DNA of 21,414 nt from Bacteroidota bacterium (GTDB lineage: Bacteria; Bacteroidota; Bacteroidia; Chitinophagales; Chitinophagaceae): positions 1-21,414 of the forward strand of contig JAEYQO010000013.1 of the NCBI GenBank assembly GCA_023409975.1, given 5' to 3'. Positions 12,946 to 18,865 of this stretch are shown here, piece by piece. The translations under genes were made by a program, and so were the position numbers. Position 1 is the first letter of the stretch. Each line of letters opens with the position of its first letter. Under the pieces are notes generated by a model. That model ran no database searches. It was not told where the DNA came from and saw nothing but the letters and a program-made list of their open reading frames with translations.

Positions 12946-13539
12946 TTATTCAAATTGTACGGTAGGTGCTCTCTGTGCGGCCTCATCTGCTTCAAATGTG
13001 CCTTTACGTTCAAAGCCAAACATGCCCGCCCAGATATTTGTTGGGAACCTGCGGACCATCGTATTGTACTGCTGCACAGACTCGTTGAAATTCTTCCTGG
13101 CTACAGTGATCCGGTTCTCAGTACCCTCCAGTTGATCCTGCAGTGAGAGGAAGTTCTGATTGGCTTTAAGATCGGGATAACGTTCTACCACTACCATCAG
13201 TCGGCCTAAAGCCTGAGACAGTTCACCCTGAGCCTGCTGAAACTGCTGCAGCTTTTCAGGAGTGAGATTCTCAGGATCCACCTGCACCGAAGTTGCTTTT
13301 GCTCTTGCGTTGACCACTGCTTCCAGTGTATTCCTTTCGTGTCCTGCAGCACCCTTGACCGTGTTCACCAGATTGGGCACCAGGTCTGCCCTACGCTGAT
13401 ACTGGTTCTGTACTTCTCCCCATTTTGCTTTTACGTTTTCGTCCTGCTGCACAAGGTTATTATAACTACCACAACTCATGCAACCGCCAATCAGTAATAA
13501 GCCTAGAACAACGAATAGAATGACTGAGCCTTTTTTCAT
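12946..13539 (-). CDS. lemA: LemA family protein
   Basis: A 197-residue protein with one N-terminal hydrophobic helix (residues 5-20) and a short extracytoplasmic Cys-containing turn (GGCMSCG), which might instead be a lipobox. The family signature follows: YNNLVQQDENVKAKWGEVQ (26-44) and QRRADLVPNLV (48-58). The remainder is a helical bundle with LMVVVERYPDLKANQNF and an RFPTNIWAGMFGF segment near the end. LemA is thought to be a membrane-anchored helical protein with the bundle outside the cytoplasm; its role is not settled. It is the first gene of the lemA-TPM-TPM operon, with a TATTTTTG promoter element just upstream. Confidence 0.92.
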   Translation of the reverse strand: MKKGSVILFVVLGLLLIGGCMSCGSYNNLVQQDENVKAKWGEVQNQYQRRADLVPNLVNTVKGAAGHERNTLEAVVNARAKATSVQVDPENLTPEKLQQFQQAQGELSQALGRLMVVVERYPDLKANQNFLSLQDQLEGTENRITVARKNFNESVQQYNTMVRRFPTNIWAGMFGFERKGTFEADEAAQRAPTVQFE

Positions 13540-13556
13540 TTGTTATTGATTTTGAC

Positions 13557-13564
13557 CAAAAATA
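13557..13564 (-). promoter_or_regulatory. Bacteroidota -7 element for the lemA operon
   Basis: TATTTTTG on the minus strand, an exact TAnnTTTG match, 17 bases before the lemA ATG. Confidence 0.5.
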
Positions 13565-13640
13565 AGAAGATTGATGAACTAGCCTTAAGGAGTTCCTCAG
13601 GCATTCCCAGAACCTGTTTTCTGAAGAGACCTTCATTGTT

Positions 13641-13648
13641 TACTTTTG
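13641..13648 (+). promoter_or_regulatory. Candidate -7 element for the sulP remnant
   Basis: TACTTTTG followed by C fits TAnnTTTGC and points toward the truncated transporter frame. It suggests that the promoter region of the lost gene is still in place. Confidence 0.4.
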
Positions 13649-13666
13649 CGGCCGTTTTAAGACGGA

Positions 13667-13939
13667 TTGGTGAATCTTCCTATCCGATCATCAATTGCTG
13701 CGGGTCTGATCATTTCAATACTAAAGGAAGACCTGCTCAATCGCTGTACCAGGACATTTATCGATACTTTCAGGAATAAGAACATCAATATCAGGAATGA
13801 GGTGTTATCGGGACTTACGGTGGCGGTGGCCCTCGTTCCTGAAGCAGTGGCTTTTTCACTTATTGCGCAGGTGAGTCCTCTCATCGGGTTAGTCCCGTTC
13901 CTTTTTCTCTTGCTTCAGATGACGCTCGATCAGCTTTAG
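13667..13939 (+). pseudogene. SulP-family anion transporter, N-terminal remnant
   Basis: Reading from 13793 to 13891, this frame encodes RNEVLSGLTVAVALVPEAVA followed by FSLIAQVSPLIGL. That is the first transmembrane signature of SulP sulfate/bicarbonate transporters, which are normally about 500-570 residues long. Homology stops exactly at 13889-13891, where the stop codon of the convergent lactamase gene lies; the last 15 codons are only the reverse strand of that gene. About nine tenths of the transporter is therefore missing and the product cannot work. The upstream limit of the original gene is unclear: the TTG at 13667 opens the frame, but there is no firm start. A deletion or rearrangement that joined sulP to the lactamase region is the simplest explanation. 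Confidence 0.75.
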
Positions 13940-14638
13940 GGTATGTTTCAGGCTCTGAGGATCGTCCCAGGAGAAATGGCCGGGAATCACAAACTCAGGT
14001 TCCGGGTAGTGACCTATTAGCTTCCTGACCGATCTTGCCCATTCCTCCGGGTCAGCATCAGCGGTGTTTCCCAGGTCCTTACTCTGTGTGCTCTTCACGA
14101 AGCAACCACCGTATAGGATCCTGTGATCCGGGAACCATATCACTATATTATCTTCCGTATGTCCTTTGCCCGGGTAAAAGGTCTCAATTCGATAGCCTCC
14201 AAAGACTATAGTAGTATCCGTTGCAAATCCGAAAGCCGGTACGTCATTTCCCTCCGCTGCGGCCAGTGACCGTGTTTGATGTGTCGACAGCGTAGTCACT
14301 CCTGCCTGGTCGAGGCTGCTGACACCTGCTACCCTGTCGTCGTGGTAATGGGTGGAAATGACAAGGCGGGGTTTCTGGCCATGGCGTGACAACATGCTGT
14401 CCAGCAATGGTTGAAGCTGCGTCGTATCCCAGGGAGTATCAAACATGAGGATTCCCCGGTTCGTTACGAGGTACATAGAATTGGAGGGAAACAGATTTCC
14501 TCCAAAGTCGCGATAGGTGGTGTACACAAAGAAACTATCGGTAAGATGCCGGATCTGCAGGGGTTGCGAAAGGCCTTGTGCGAACGAAACTGCAGGAAAC
14601 AGAGAAAACAGTATCAATTTCAGGGAATGTCTGAACAT
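13889..14638 (-). CDS. Subclass B1 metallo-beta-lactamase
   Basis: A 249-residue periplasmic enzyme with signal peptide 1-21 (ending VSFAQ). All B1 zinc ligands are present: His97, His99 and Asp101 in THYHDDRVAG, His160 in GKGHTEDN, Cys179 in YGGCFVKS and His221 in PGHFSW. The Lys three residues after the Cys (substrate carboxylate contact in B1 enzymes) and the GNTADAD loop are also kept. The Cys ligand and Lys separate it from glyoxalase-type and B3 proteins, so hydrolysis of beta-lactams including carbapenems is expected but not proven. The usual PGHG is PGHF here. The ATG at 14636-14638 is chosen because it begins the signal peptide; an upstream start would run back through the preceding terminator. 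The stop lies at the junction with the sulP remnant, yet the C-terminus has normal length. Confidence 0.87.
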   Translation of the reverse strand: MFRHSLKLILFSLFPAVSFAQGLSQPLQIRHLTDSFFVYTTYRDFGGNLFPSNSMYLVTNRGILMFDTPWDTTQLQPLLDSMLSRHGQKPRLVISTHYHDDRVAGVSSLDQAGVTTLSTHQTRSLAAAEGNDVPAFGFATDTTIVFGGYRIETFYPGKGHTEDNIVIWFPDHRILYGGCFVKSTQSKDLGNTADADPEEWARSVRKLIGHYPEPEFVIPGHFSWDDPQSLKHTLKLIERHLKQEKKERD

Positions 14639-14661
14639 GTGGTGCAAATTACCGGTAATAT

Positions 14662-14669
14662 CAAAAATA
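14662..14669 (-). promoter_or_regulatory. Candidate -7 element for the lactamase gene
   Basis: TATTTTTG on the minus strand matches TAnnTTTG. It directly follows the hairpin that ends the upstream gene, leaving a leader of about 15-20 bases. The same T-rich run also serves as the tail of the terminator. Confidence 0.4.
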
Positions 14670-14694
14670 AAGGCGGGTATCGCTACCCGCCTTT
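14669..14694 (-). terminator. Intrinsic terminator of the Spy-like gene
   Basis: AAAGGCGGGTA and TACCCGCCTTT pair perfectly over 11 bp around a four-base loop, and on the minus strand the hairpin is followed by ATTTTTG. It lies 16 bases after the stop of the 14711-15148 gene and separates it from the lactamase gene. Confidence 0.8.
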
Positions 14695-14710
14695 CTAATA
14701 CCAAAAACGA

Positions 14711-15148
14711 TTATTGTGCTTGTTTGAACTCCCTGGTTTCACCTTTTTTCTGATGGGGGGCATTTTTTCTTGCTTTCAGATTTGCCTTCCGCTCATTCAT
14801 TTTCTTCATCCTTTCTGCCTTCATCGCCTGGTGCTTTTCATATTGCTCCGGCGTAAGGATAGATTTCATCTTAGCCTCGCGCTCGTCACGCATCTTTTTA
14901 AACTGATCTTTGTTGGCGTCACGCTGATCCTTCTTATACGCCTTCATCTTGTTGGCCGACTGCAAATTGAGCTCGTAAATGGCCTTTTTCTGGTCTTCCG
15001 TAAGCTGAAGTGCTTCTTTCATGCGTTCTGCCTGACGTTCTGCACGCTGCTCCGGAGTTACTTTTGTTCTGGTTTTCTGAGCTTCCTGTGCGGTAGCTGC
15101 ATAGCCGATGCCCGTTACAAGGGCCAGCATTAATACTATCTTCTTCAT
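14711..15148 (-). CDS. Spy/DUF4890-like periplasmic protein
   Basis: A 145-residue exported protein. The signal peptide is residues 1-21 (ending ATAQ). The rest is very basic and almost all helical. RMKEALQLTEDQKKAIYELN and MKSILTPEQYEKHQAMK both contain the LTxxQ-type motif of Spy/CpxP periplasmic chaperones, and the pair matches the Bacteroidota DUF4890 proteins. A Lys/Arg-rich tail follows (KKMNERKANLKARKN). A role in envelope stress or metal tolerance is possible by family analogy only. It is transcribed alone, with a strong terminator after it. Confidence 0.78.
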   Translation of the reverse strand: MKKIVLMLALVTGIGYAATAQEAQKTRTKVTPEQRAERQAERMKEALQLTEDQKKAIYELNLQSANKMKAYKKDQRDANKDQFKKMRDEREAKMKSILTPEQYEKHQAMKAERMKKMNERKANLKARKNAPHQKKGETREFKQAQ

Positions 15149-15221
15149 CTGAATGATTTTGTTCTTTGAATAACCAATTTGGGGCCAAACTCGACTGAAC
15201 GAAAAAAAATATTGTTAATGA

Positions 15222-16448
15222 CTATTCAAAATCCTCATAAAGAAGGTATTTCTTCCGGATCTTTTTGAAAATCTCCAGGTCCTTTTGCCAGCTCTCCCTG
15301 ATCGATTCTTCTGATTTTCCCTGCTGGATCATCTGCCGCAGACTGGAATTGCCTGCCAGCTTATCGAAGAAATTATTAAAGAACTTGTCTTTTGCCGGAT
15401 ACCAGCTGTATGCCTGAATGAGCGGTTTTAACTGCAGACGGTTATCTACCATTTTCAGAGCCTCCTCTGCATCCCGCGCCCAGAGCTCACCATAACATCT
15501 CTTTCCCTCATGCATAGGTTTGGAGGCACCTGTGGTGCTTTCAGGAATGAAAAAATAACTGGCTTTACCTTCAAATGCCGGGTGGCCCCATTGCTGGAAC
15601 GGCTGTTCCGTTCCCCGGCCGACACTTACGACGGTGCCTTCAAAAAAGCAGAGGGAGGGATAAAGGTAGATGGCCGCCTGGTGTTTAAGATTGGGAGAAG
15701 GCGCCACTGGTAGCTCGTAACGGGTGTTGTGGGTGTAATCGTCGATGGGGATCACCTTCATTGAAAGTCCTTCGGTGCCTTCCACCCATTGCTCTCCGAT
15801 AAGCATGTGGGCATATTCACCTACCGTCATACCATATACAACGGGAATCCTTTGCATACCGACGAATGACTTCTGAGCGGGTTCCAGTACAGGGCCGTCT
15901 ACATAGTGACCGTTCGGATTGGGCCGGTCCAGGACCAGCAGTTCCTTGCCGTTTTCGGCACAGGCTTCCATCATGTATTCAAGACTGGAGATATAAGTAT
16001 AGAACCTTACCCCCACGTCCTGGAGGTCGTAAATGACAATATCAACGTCTTTTAGCTGACTGGCGGAGGGCTTTTTATTGTTCCCGTACAAGGAGATAAC
16101 CGGGAGGCCGGTTTTGGGATCTACATCGCTTTTGACATGTGCACCTGCGTCTGCTGTCCCCCTGAAGCCGTGCTCCGGTACAAATACCTTCACTACCTCC
16201 ACTCCTCGGGACAGCAGCGTATCCAACAGCAGACGCTCACCGACCCTCGCGGTCTGGTTGATCAGCAATGCCACTTTCTTTTGCTCCAGCAAGGGAAGAT
16301 ATTCATCCATCTTCCAGGCACCCGGAATGACCTGTTTTTCAGTCTCCTCAATGGCCGCAACCGGGGTGTTTTCTGTCTGTGGCTGCGCACAGGCGGAAGT
16401 TATTAGAAAAAATGAACCTGCTAAACTTTGTATGAACCAGTGCCTCAT
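15222..16448 (-). CDS. namZ: NamZ-type exo-beta-N-acetylmuramidase (DUF1343, GH171)
   Basis: A 408-residue exported protein, possibly a lipoprotein (FFLITSAC, Cys20). Family blocks appear in order: LLINQTARVG (61-70), VFVPEHGFRG (88-97), DLQDVGVRFYTYISS (141-155), LDRPNPNG (173-180), YPSLCFFEGT (263-272) and VGRGTEQPF (276-284). These match the DUF1343 family, whose characterised Bacillus member NamZ removes N-acetylmuramic acid from the non-reducing ends of peptidoglycan fragments. The length suits the full family, and the conserved Glu in PEHG and the Asp/Arg blocks are intact. It probably works in wall recycling in the periplasm. No MurNAc transporter or kinase gene lies in the window. A TATCTTTG promoter element lies upstream, divergent from the FKBP gene. 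Confidence 0.9.
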   Translation of the reverse strand: MRHWFIQSLAGSFFLITSACAQPQTENTPVAAIEETEKQVIPGAWKMDEYLPLLEQKKVALLINQTARVGERLLLDTLLSRGVEVVKVFVPEHGFRGTADAGAHVKSDVDPKTGLPVISLYGNNKKPSASQLKDVDIVIYDLQDVGVRFYTYISSLEYMMEACAENGKELLVLDRPNPNGHYVDGPVLEPAQKSFVGMQRIPVVYGMTVGEYAHMLIGEQWVEGTEGLSMKVIPIDDYTHNTRYELPVAPSPNLKHQAAIYLYPSLCFFEGTVVSVGRGTEQPFQQWGHPAFEGKASYFFIPESTTGASKPMHEGKRCYGELWARDAEEALKMVDNRLQLKPLIQAYSWYPAKDKFFNNFFDKLAGNSSLRQMIQQGKSEESIRESWQKDLEIFKKIRKKYLLYEDFE

Positions 16449-16468
16449 ATTCTTCTGACGATTTTAAC

Positions 16469-16476
16469 CAAAGATA
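16469..16476 (-). promoter_or_regulatory. Bacteroidota -7 element for namZ
   Basis: TATCTTTG on the minus strand, an exact TAnnTTTG match, 20 bases before the ATG. A TGTTTA about 20 bases further upstream could be a weak -33 box. Confidence 0.5.
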
Positions 16477-16538
16477 CCCCCGGTGAACAGATATAAACAC
16501 GTAACTTGCCACAATTATATTTTTTAAAACAATTATTC

Positions 16539-16967
16539 ATGCAACAAGTTAAAACAGGCGACACTGTTCGCGTTCACTATCACGGAAAACTCACCAATGG
16601 AACAACCTTCGATAGTTCTGAGGGTCGTGATCCACTGGAGTTCACAGTGGGGAATGGCCAGGTGATCAAAGGTTTCGACGACGCGCTGATGAACATGCAA
16701 CCAGGCGAAAAAAAGACAGTTCAGATACCCGTTGATCAGGCTTATGGTCAGCGTAATAATGATATGATGATGGAATATCCCAAATCTGAGTTTCCTGCTG
16801 ATATGAATCCGCAGGCGGGAATGGAACTCCATATGAGTGATAATCAGGGTAATGTTTTTCCAGTTGTGGTCACAGAAGTCAAGGAAGAGGTAGTAATTCT
16901 GGATGCCAACCACCCTCTGGCAGGAGAAGACCTCGTGTTTGATATCGAACTGGTCTCTATCGCCTAA
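16539..16967 (+). CDS. SlyD-like FKBP-type peptidyl-prolyl isomerase
   Basis: A 142-residue cytoplasmic protein. The FKBP core is split: residues 1-70 carry VRVHYHGKLTNGTTFDSS, GQVIKGFDDALMNMQPGEKK and DQAYG, and the chain returns to the core at 121-142 with DANHPLAGEDLVFDIELV. The insert-in-flap domain between them (about 71-120) is the SlyD hallmark and acts as the chaperone part. The His/Cys-rich metal-binding tail of E. coli SlyD is absent, as in most non-enterobacterial members. The ATG at 16539 fits the family start; a frame-open ATG earlier (16506 region) would add 11 residues unlike any FKBP. A strong terminator follows. Confidence 0.9.
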   Translation: MQQVKTGDTVRVHYHGKLTNGTTFDSSEGRDPLEFTVGNGQVIKGFDDALMNMQPGEKKTVQIPVDQAYGQRNNDMMMEYPKSEFPADMNPQAGMELHMSDNQGNVFPVVVTEVKEEVVILDANHPLAGEDLVFDIELVSIA

Positions 16968-16982
16968 GTGTAAATGACCTTC

Positions 16983-17019
16983 AAAAACGGCTGATTTCGC
17001 AGGAAGTCAGCCGTTTTTT
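16983..17019 (+). terminator. Intrinsic terminator of the FKBP gene
   Basis: AAAAACGGCTGA (16983-16994) pairs with TCAGCCGTTTTT (17007-17018) over 12 bp with a 12-base loop and a T-run, 15 bases after the stop. Confidence 0.85.
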
Positions 17020-17119
17020 ATTGAAACCCACTGTTTTTTGAGGCAATTTTAAGAGTTTCAGGCAGTTAATCGGCCTCCGAAATGCCTGAAGAAGGTTTAA
17101 ATTGCAGCGTTATTTAACT

Positions 17120-17575
17120 ATGAGCAAGCCAGGTTCCCGACGGCCACTTCCTTTCAGGAGGCTCAATGCGCCTTACCGGGTCGTGTTTATCGATGATAAT
17201 TCCCTGGAAGAGGTAGCCAGTTTCAGTCTGACCAAAAGCAGGATGTACATACTGTTCAGTACCATTTTTGTCGTGATTGTGACGATTACCGTCCTGATTC
17301 TCCTGTTTACACCGCTCAAATATTATATTCCTGGCTACGGGGATAACAGGGCGCAGATCGAGGTCATTCGCATGAAGCAGAAGGTAGATTCCCTGGCCGA
17401 TCTCGTGACCGCAAGGGACACCTATACTGAGCATCTGAAGAAGGTGATCGTCGGTGATTATAAGGGTATTTCAGATACGAGTCTGCTGGATCTGGACAAG
17501 GTAAGAAAGGAAGATATGAACAGTATCATTCCTTCCACGAAAGATATCAGGGATGAAGCACTACCGAAAAGGTAG
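17120..17575 (+). CDS. Membrane-anchored protein resembling the N-terminus of Bacteroidota M23 peptidases, without the peptidase domain
   Basis: A 151-residue protein with a basic, Pro-rich cytoplasmic tail (1-40), one membrane helix (42-64) and an external FTPLKYYIPGY segment (63-73). A helical, probably coiled-coil stretch with KVDSLADL (88-95) and YTEHLKKVIVGD (102-113) follows. The order helix, FTPL..YIPGY, coiled coil, V.xGD/E is what I recognise from M23 endopeptidases that sit next to bactofilin and ATP synthase genes in Bacteroidota. Here the chain stops about 40 residues later, and no HxxxD or HxH lysostaphin-type motif exists. The ATG at 17120 is preferred to a TTG at 17102. The gene is followed after 13 bases by atpZ, so it is probably co-transcribed. 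Confidence 0.65.
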   Translation: MSKPGSRRPLPFRRLNAPYRVVFIDDNSLEEVASFSLTKSRMYILFSTIFVVIVTITVLILLFTPLKYYIPGYGDNRAQIEVIRMKQKVDSLADLVTARDTYTEHLKKVIVGDYKGISDTSLLDLDKVRKEDMNSIIPSTKDIRDEALPKR

Positions 17576-17588
17576 TAATTGTTTATAT

Positions 17589-17798
17589 ATGAAGCAGGGT
17601 AATAATACTTCCTGGATGAAGTTTCTTGGCCTGGGAACCCAGTGGGCCGTAATGCTGCTATTGGCTTCCTGGGGAGGCTACGAGCTGGACCAGCGCACCG
17701 GATGGAAGTTTCCTGTATTTTTGATTGTGTTGCCGCTGCTCGCATTGGGTTATTCACTTTGGAGCCTGATCCGGGAACTTAACAAGCCAGGTAAATAA
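17589..17798 (+). CDS. AtpZ/AtpI family small membrane protein
   Basis: A 69-residue protein with two membrane helices (about 12-30 and 42-62) joined by GYELDQRTGWKFP. This is the AtpZ layout: a GxQ in the first helix, an Asp in the loop and Pro at the start of the second helix. AtpZ-like proteins help assemble the F0 ring or move Mg2+/Ca2+ beside the F1F0 ATP synthase. The ATG at 17589 fits the family start. It ends directly against the ATG of the next gene (TAA then ATG without spacing), a strong operon sign. No atp structural gene follows in this window. Confidence 0.8.
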   Translation: MKQGNNTSWMKFLGLGTQWAVMLLLASWGGYELDQRTGWKFPVFLIVLPLLALGYSLWSLIRELNKPGK

Positions 17799-18176
17799 AT
17801 GAGACCATCTTTTGTTCTGATCATTGCAGGTATTTTCCTTGTACTTACAGGTATTTTTTACACTTTACAGGTAACAGTTCCTGCCTACCGTTTCTCAGTA
17901 CTGATGGGTGGTAATATCATTATGGCTCTGGTGGTGTTGCTCAGCTACGGAGTGGTTAGGAAACAGATTGCAGAAAGACCGCAGGCATTTGTAAGAGGCG
18001 TTTATGGTGCCAACCTGCTCAAGCTGATGATCTGCCTCGTGAGTTTCCTGATCTATGCCCTGCTCGACCGCAAGAATATCCATATACCCAGTCTGTTTAT
18101 CTTATTCGGAATTTACGCAGTGTACACTGCTGCAGAGACCTGGTACCTGACCAAACTAGCTAAGGGAGTGAAATGA
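17799..18176 (+). CDS. AtpI-like four-helix membrane protein
   Basis: A 125-residue protein with four hydrophobic helices: about 5-25, 30-52, 66-86 and 94-115. The pattern and position right after atpZ match the small AtpI-like protein that usually precedes atpB in Bacteroidota. Sequence signals in the family are weak, so the call rests on length, topology and neighbour. A basic loop (RKQIAERPQAF) separates helices two and three. The next gene starts one base after its TGA. Confidence 0.6.
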   Translation: MRPSFVLIIAGIFLVLTGIFYTLQVTVPAYRFSVLMGGNIIMALVVLLSYGVVRKQIAERPQAFVRGVYGANLLKLMICLVSFLIYALLDRKNIHIPSLFILFGIYAVYTAAETWYLTKLAKGVK

Positions 18177-18177
18177 T

Positions 18178-18822
18178 ATGAAGAAGCAGGAAACCTCTAT
18201 TTACCTTCTCAACAAATTCTTACCTGAGGGTACGTTCGATCTGATCGCACCCTTCTTTCAGAATCATACCATTCATCTGACGCTGACACATGAGCGTAAA
18301 AGTGTACTGGGCGATTACCGGCATCCTACCAGAGATGTGCCCTATCACAGAATCAGCATCAACGTGAATCTGAACCCCTACTCCTTTCTCATTACGCTTT
18401 TACATGAGCTGGCACATCTGCTGGTGTATGTACATTTTAAGCATGATGCACCGCCTCATGGCAAAGAATGGAAAACACAATTCAGGCATATACTCATTCC
18501 TTACATCGGTAAAGGGTTTTTTCCAAAGGATGTTGAAAAGGCGCTGATCTCCTATCTGCATAATCCTGCGGCGAGTACCTGTACGGATCCTACGCTCTAT
18601 AAGGCATTATACCGGTATGATGAACAGAAACCGGGCTATAAACTGGTGGATGATCTGGAAGTTGGCCAATGGTTTGAAACCGATGATGGCCGTCTGTTTG
18701 AGAAACTGGAACAGCTAAGAACCCGTTGCCGATGCAAAGAACTTAACACAAACAAGATTTACCTCTTCCAGGGAATCGTTGAGGTTCGGCAGATCCGCAG
18801 AGACCGACGCCGGATTGCCTGA
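18178..18822 (+). CDS. SprT-like zinc metalloprotein
   Basis: A 214-residue cytoplasmic protein. LLHELAHLLVYVHF (74-87) holds the HExxH zinc motif (HELAH 76-80), and PPHGKEWK (92-99) gives the third ligand His94, the arrangement of SprT/Spartan-type domains. The C-terminal part has a degenerate zinc-ribbon look (Cys135, then CRC at 184-186). Eukaryotic Spartan cleaves DNA-protein crosslinks; the bacterial members are poorly studied, so substrate is unknown. The start one base after the AtpI-like stop suggests translational coupling. Confidence 0.82.
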   Translation: MKKQETSIYLLNKFLPEGTFDLIAPFFQNHTIHLTLTHERKSVLGDYRHPTRDVPYHRISINVNLNPYSFLITLLHELAHLLVYVHFKHDAPPHGKEWKTQFRHILIPYIGKGFFPKDVEKALISYLHNPAASTCTDPTLYKALYRYDEQKPGYKLVDDLEVGQWFETDDGRLFEKLEQLRTRCRCKELNTNKIYLFQGIVEVRQIRRDRRRIA

Positions 18823-18833
18823 GCCGGATATCT

Positions 18834-18841
18834 TATTTTCG
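18834..18841 (+). promoter_or_regulatory. Candidate -7 element for the M13 peptidase gene
   Basis: TATTTTCG followed by C differs from TAnnTTTGC at one position and would give a leader of about 18-20 bases before the ATG at 18866. Confidence 0.3.
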
Positions 18842-18865
18842 CAAATCCTGTAATACAAGTACAAT

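Noticed and set aside
13540..13779. 79-codon plus-strand frame before the sulP remnant
   Set aside because: It covers the divergent promoter region, has no family features and conflicts with the sulP frame.
13889..14638. Glyoxalase II or general MBL-fold hydrolase
   Set aside because: The Cys ligand in GGCFVKS and the GNTADAD loop are specific to subclass B1 lactamases.
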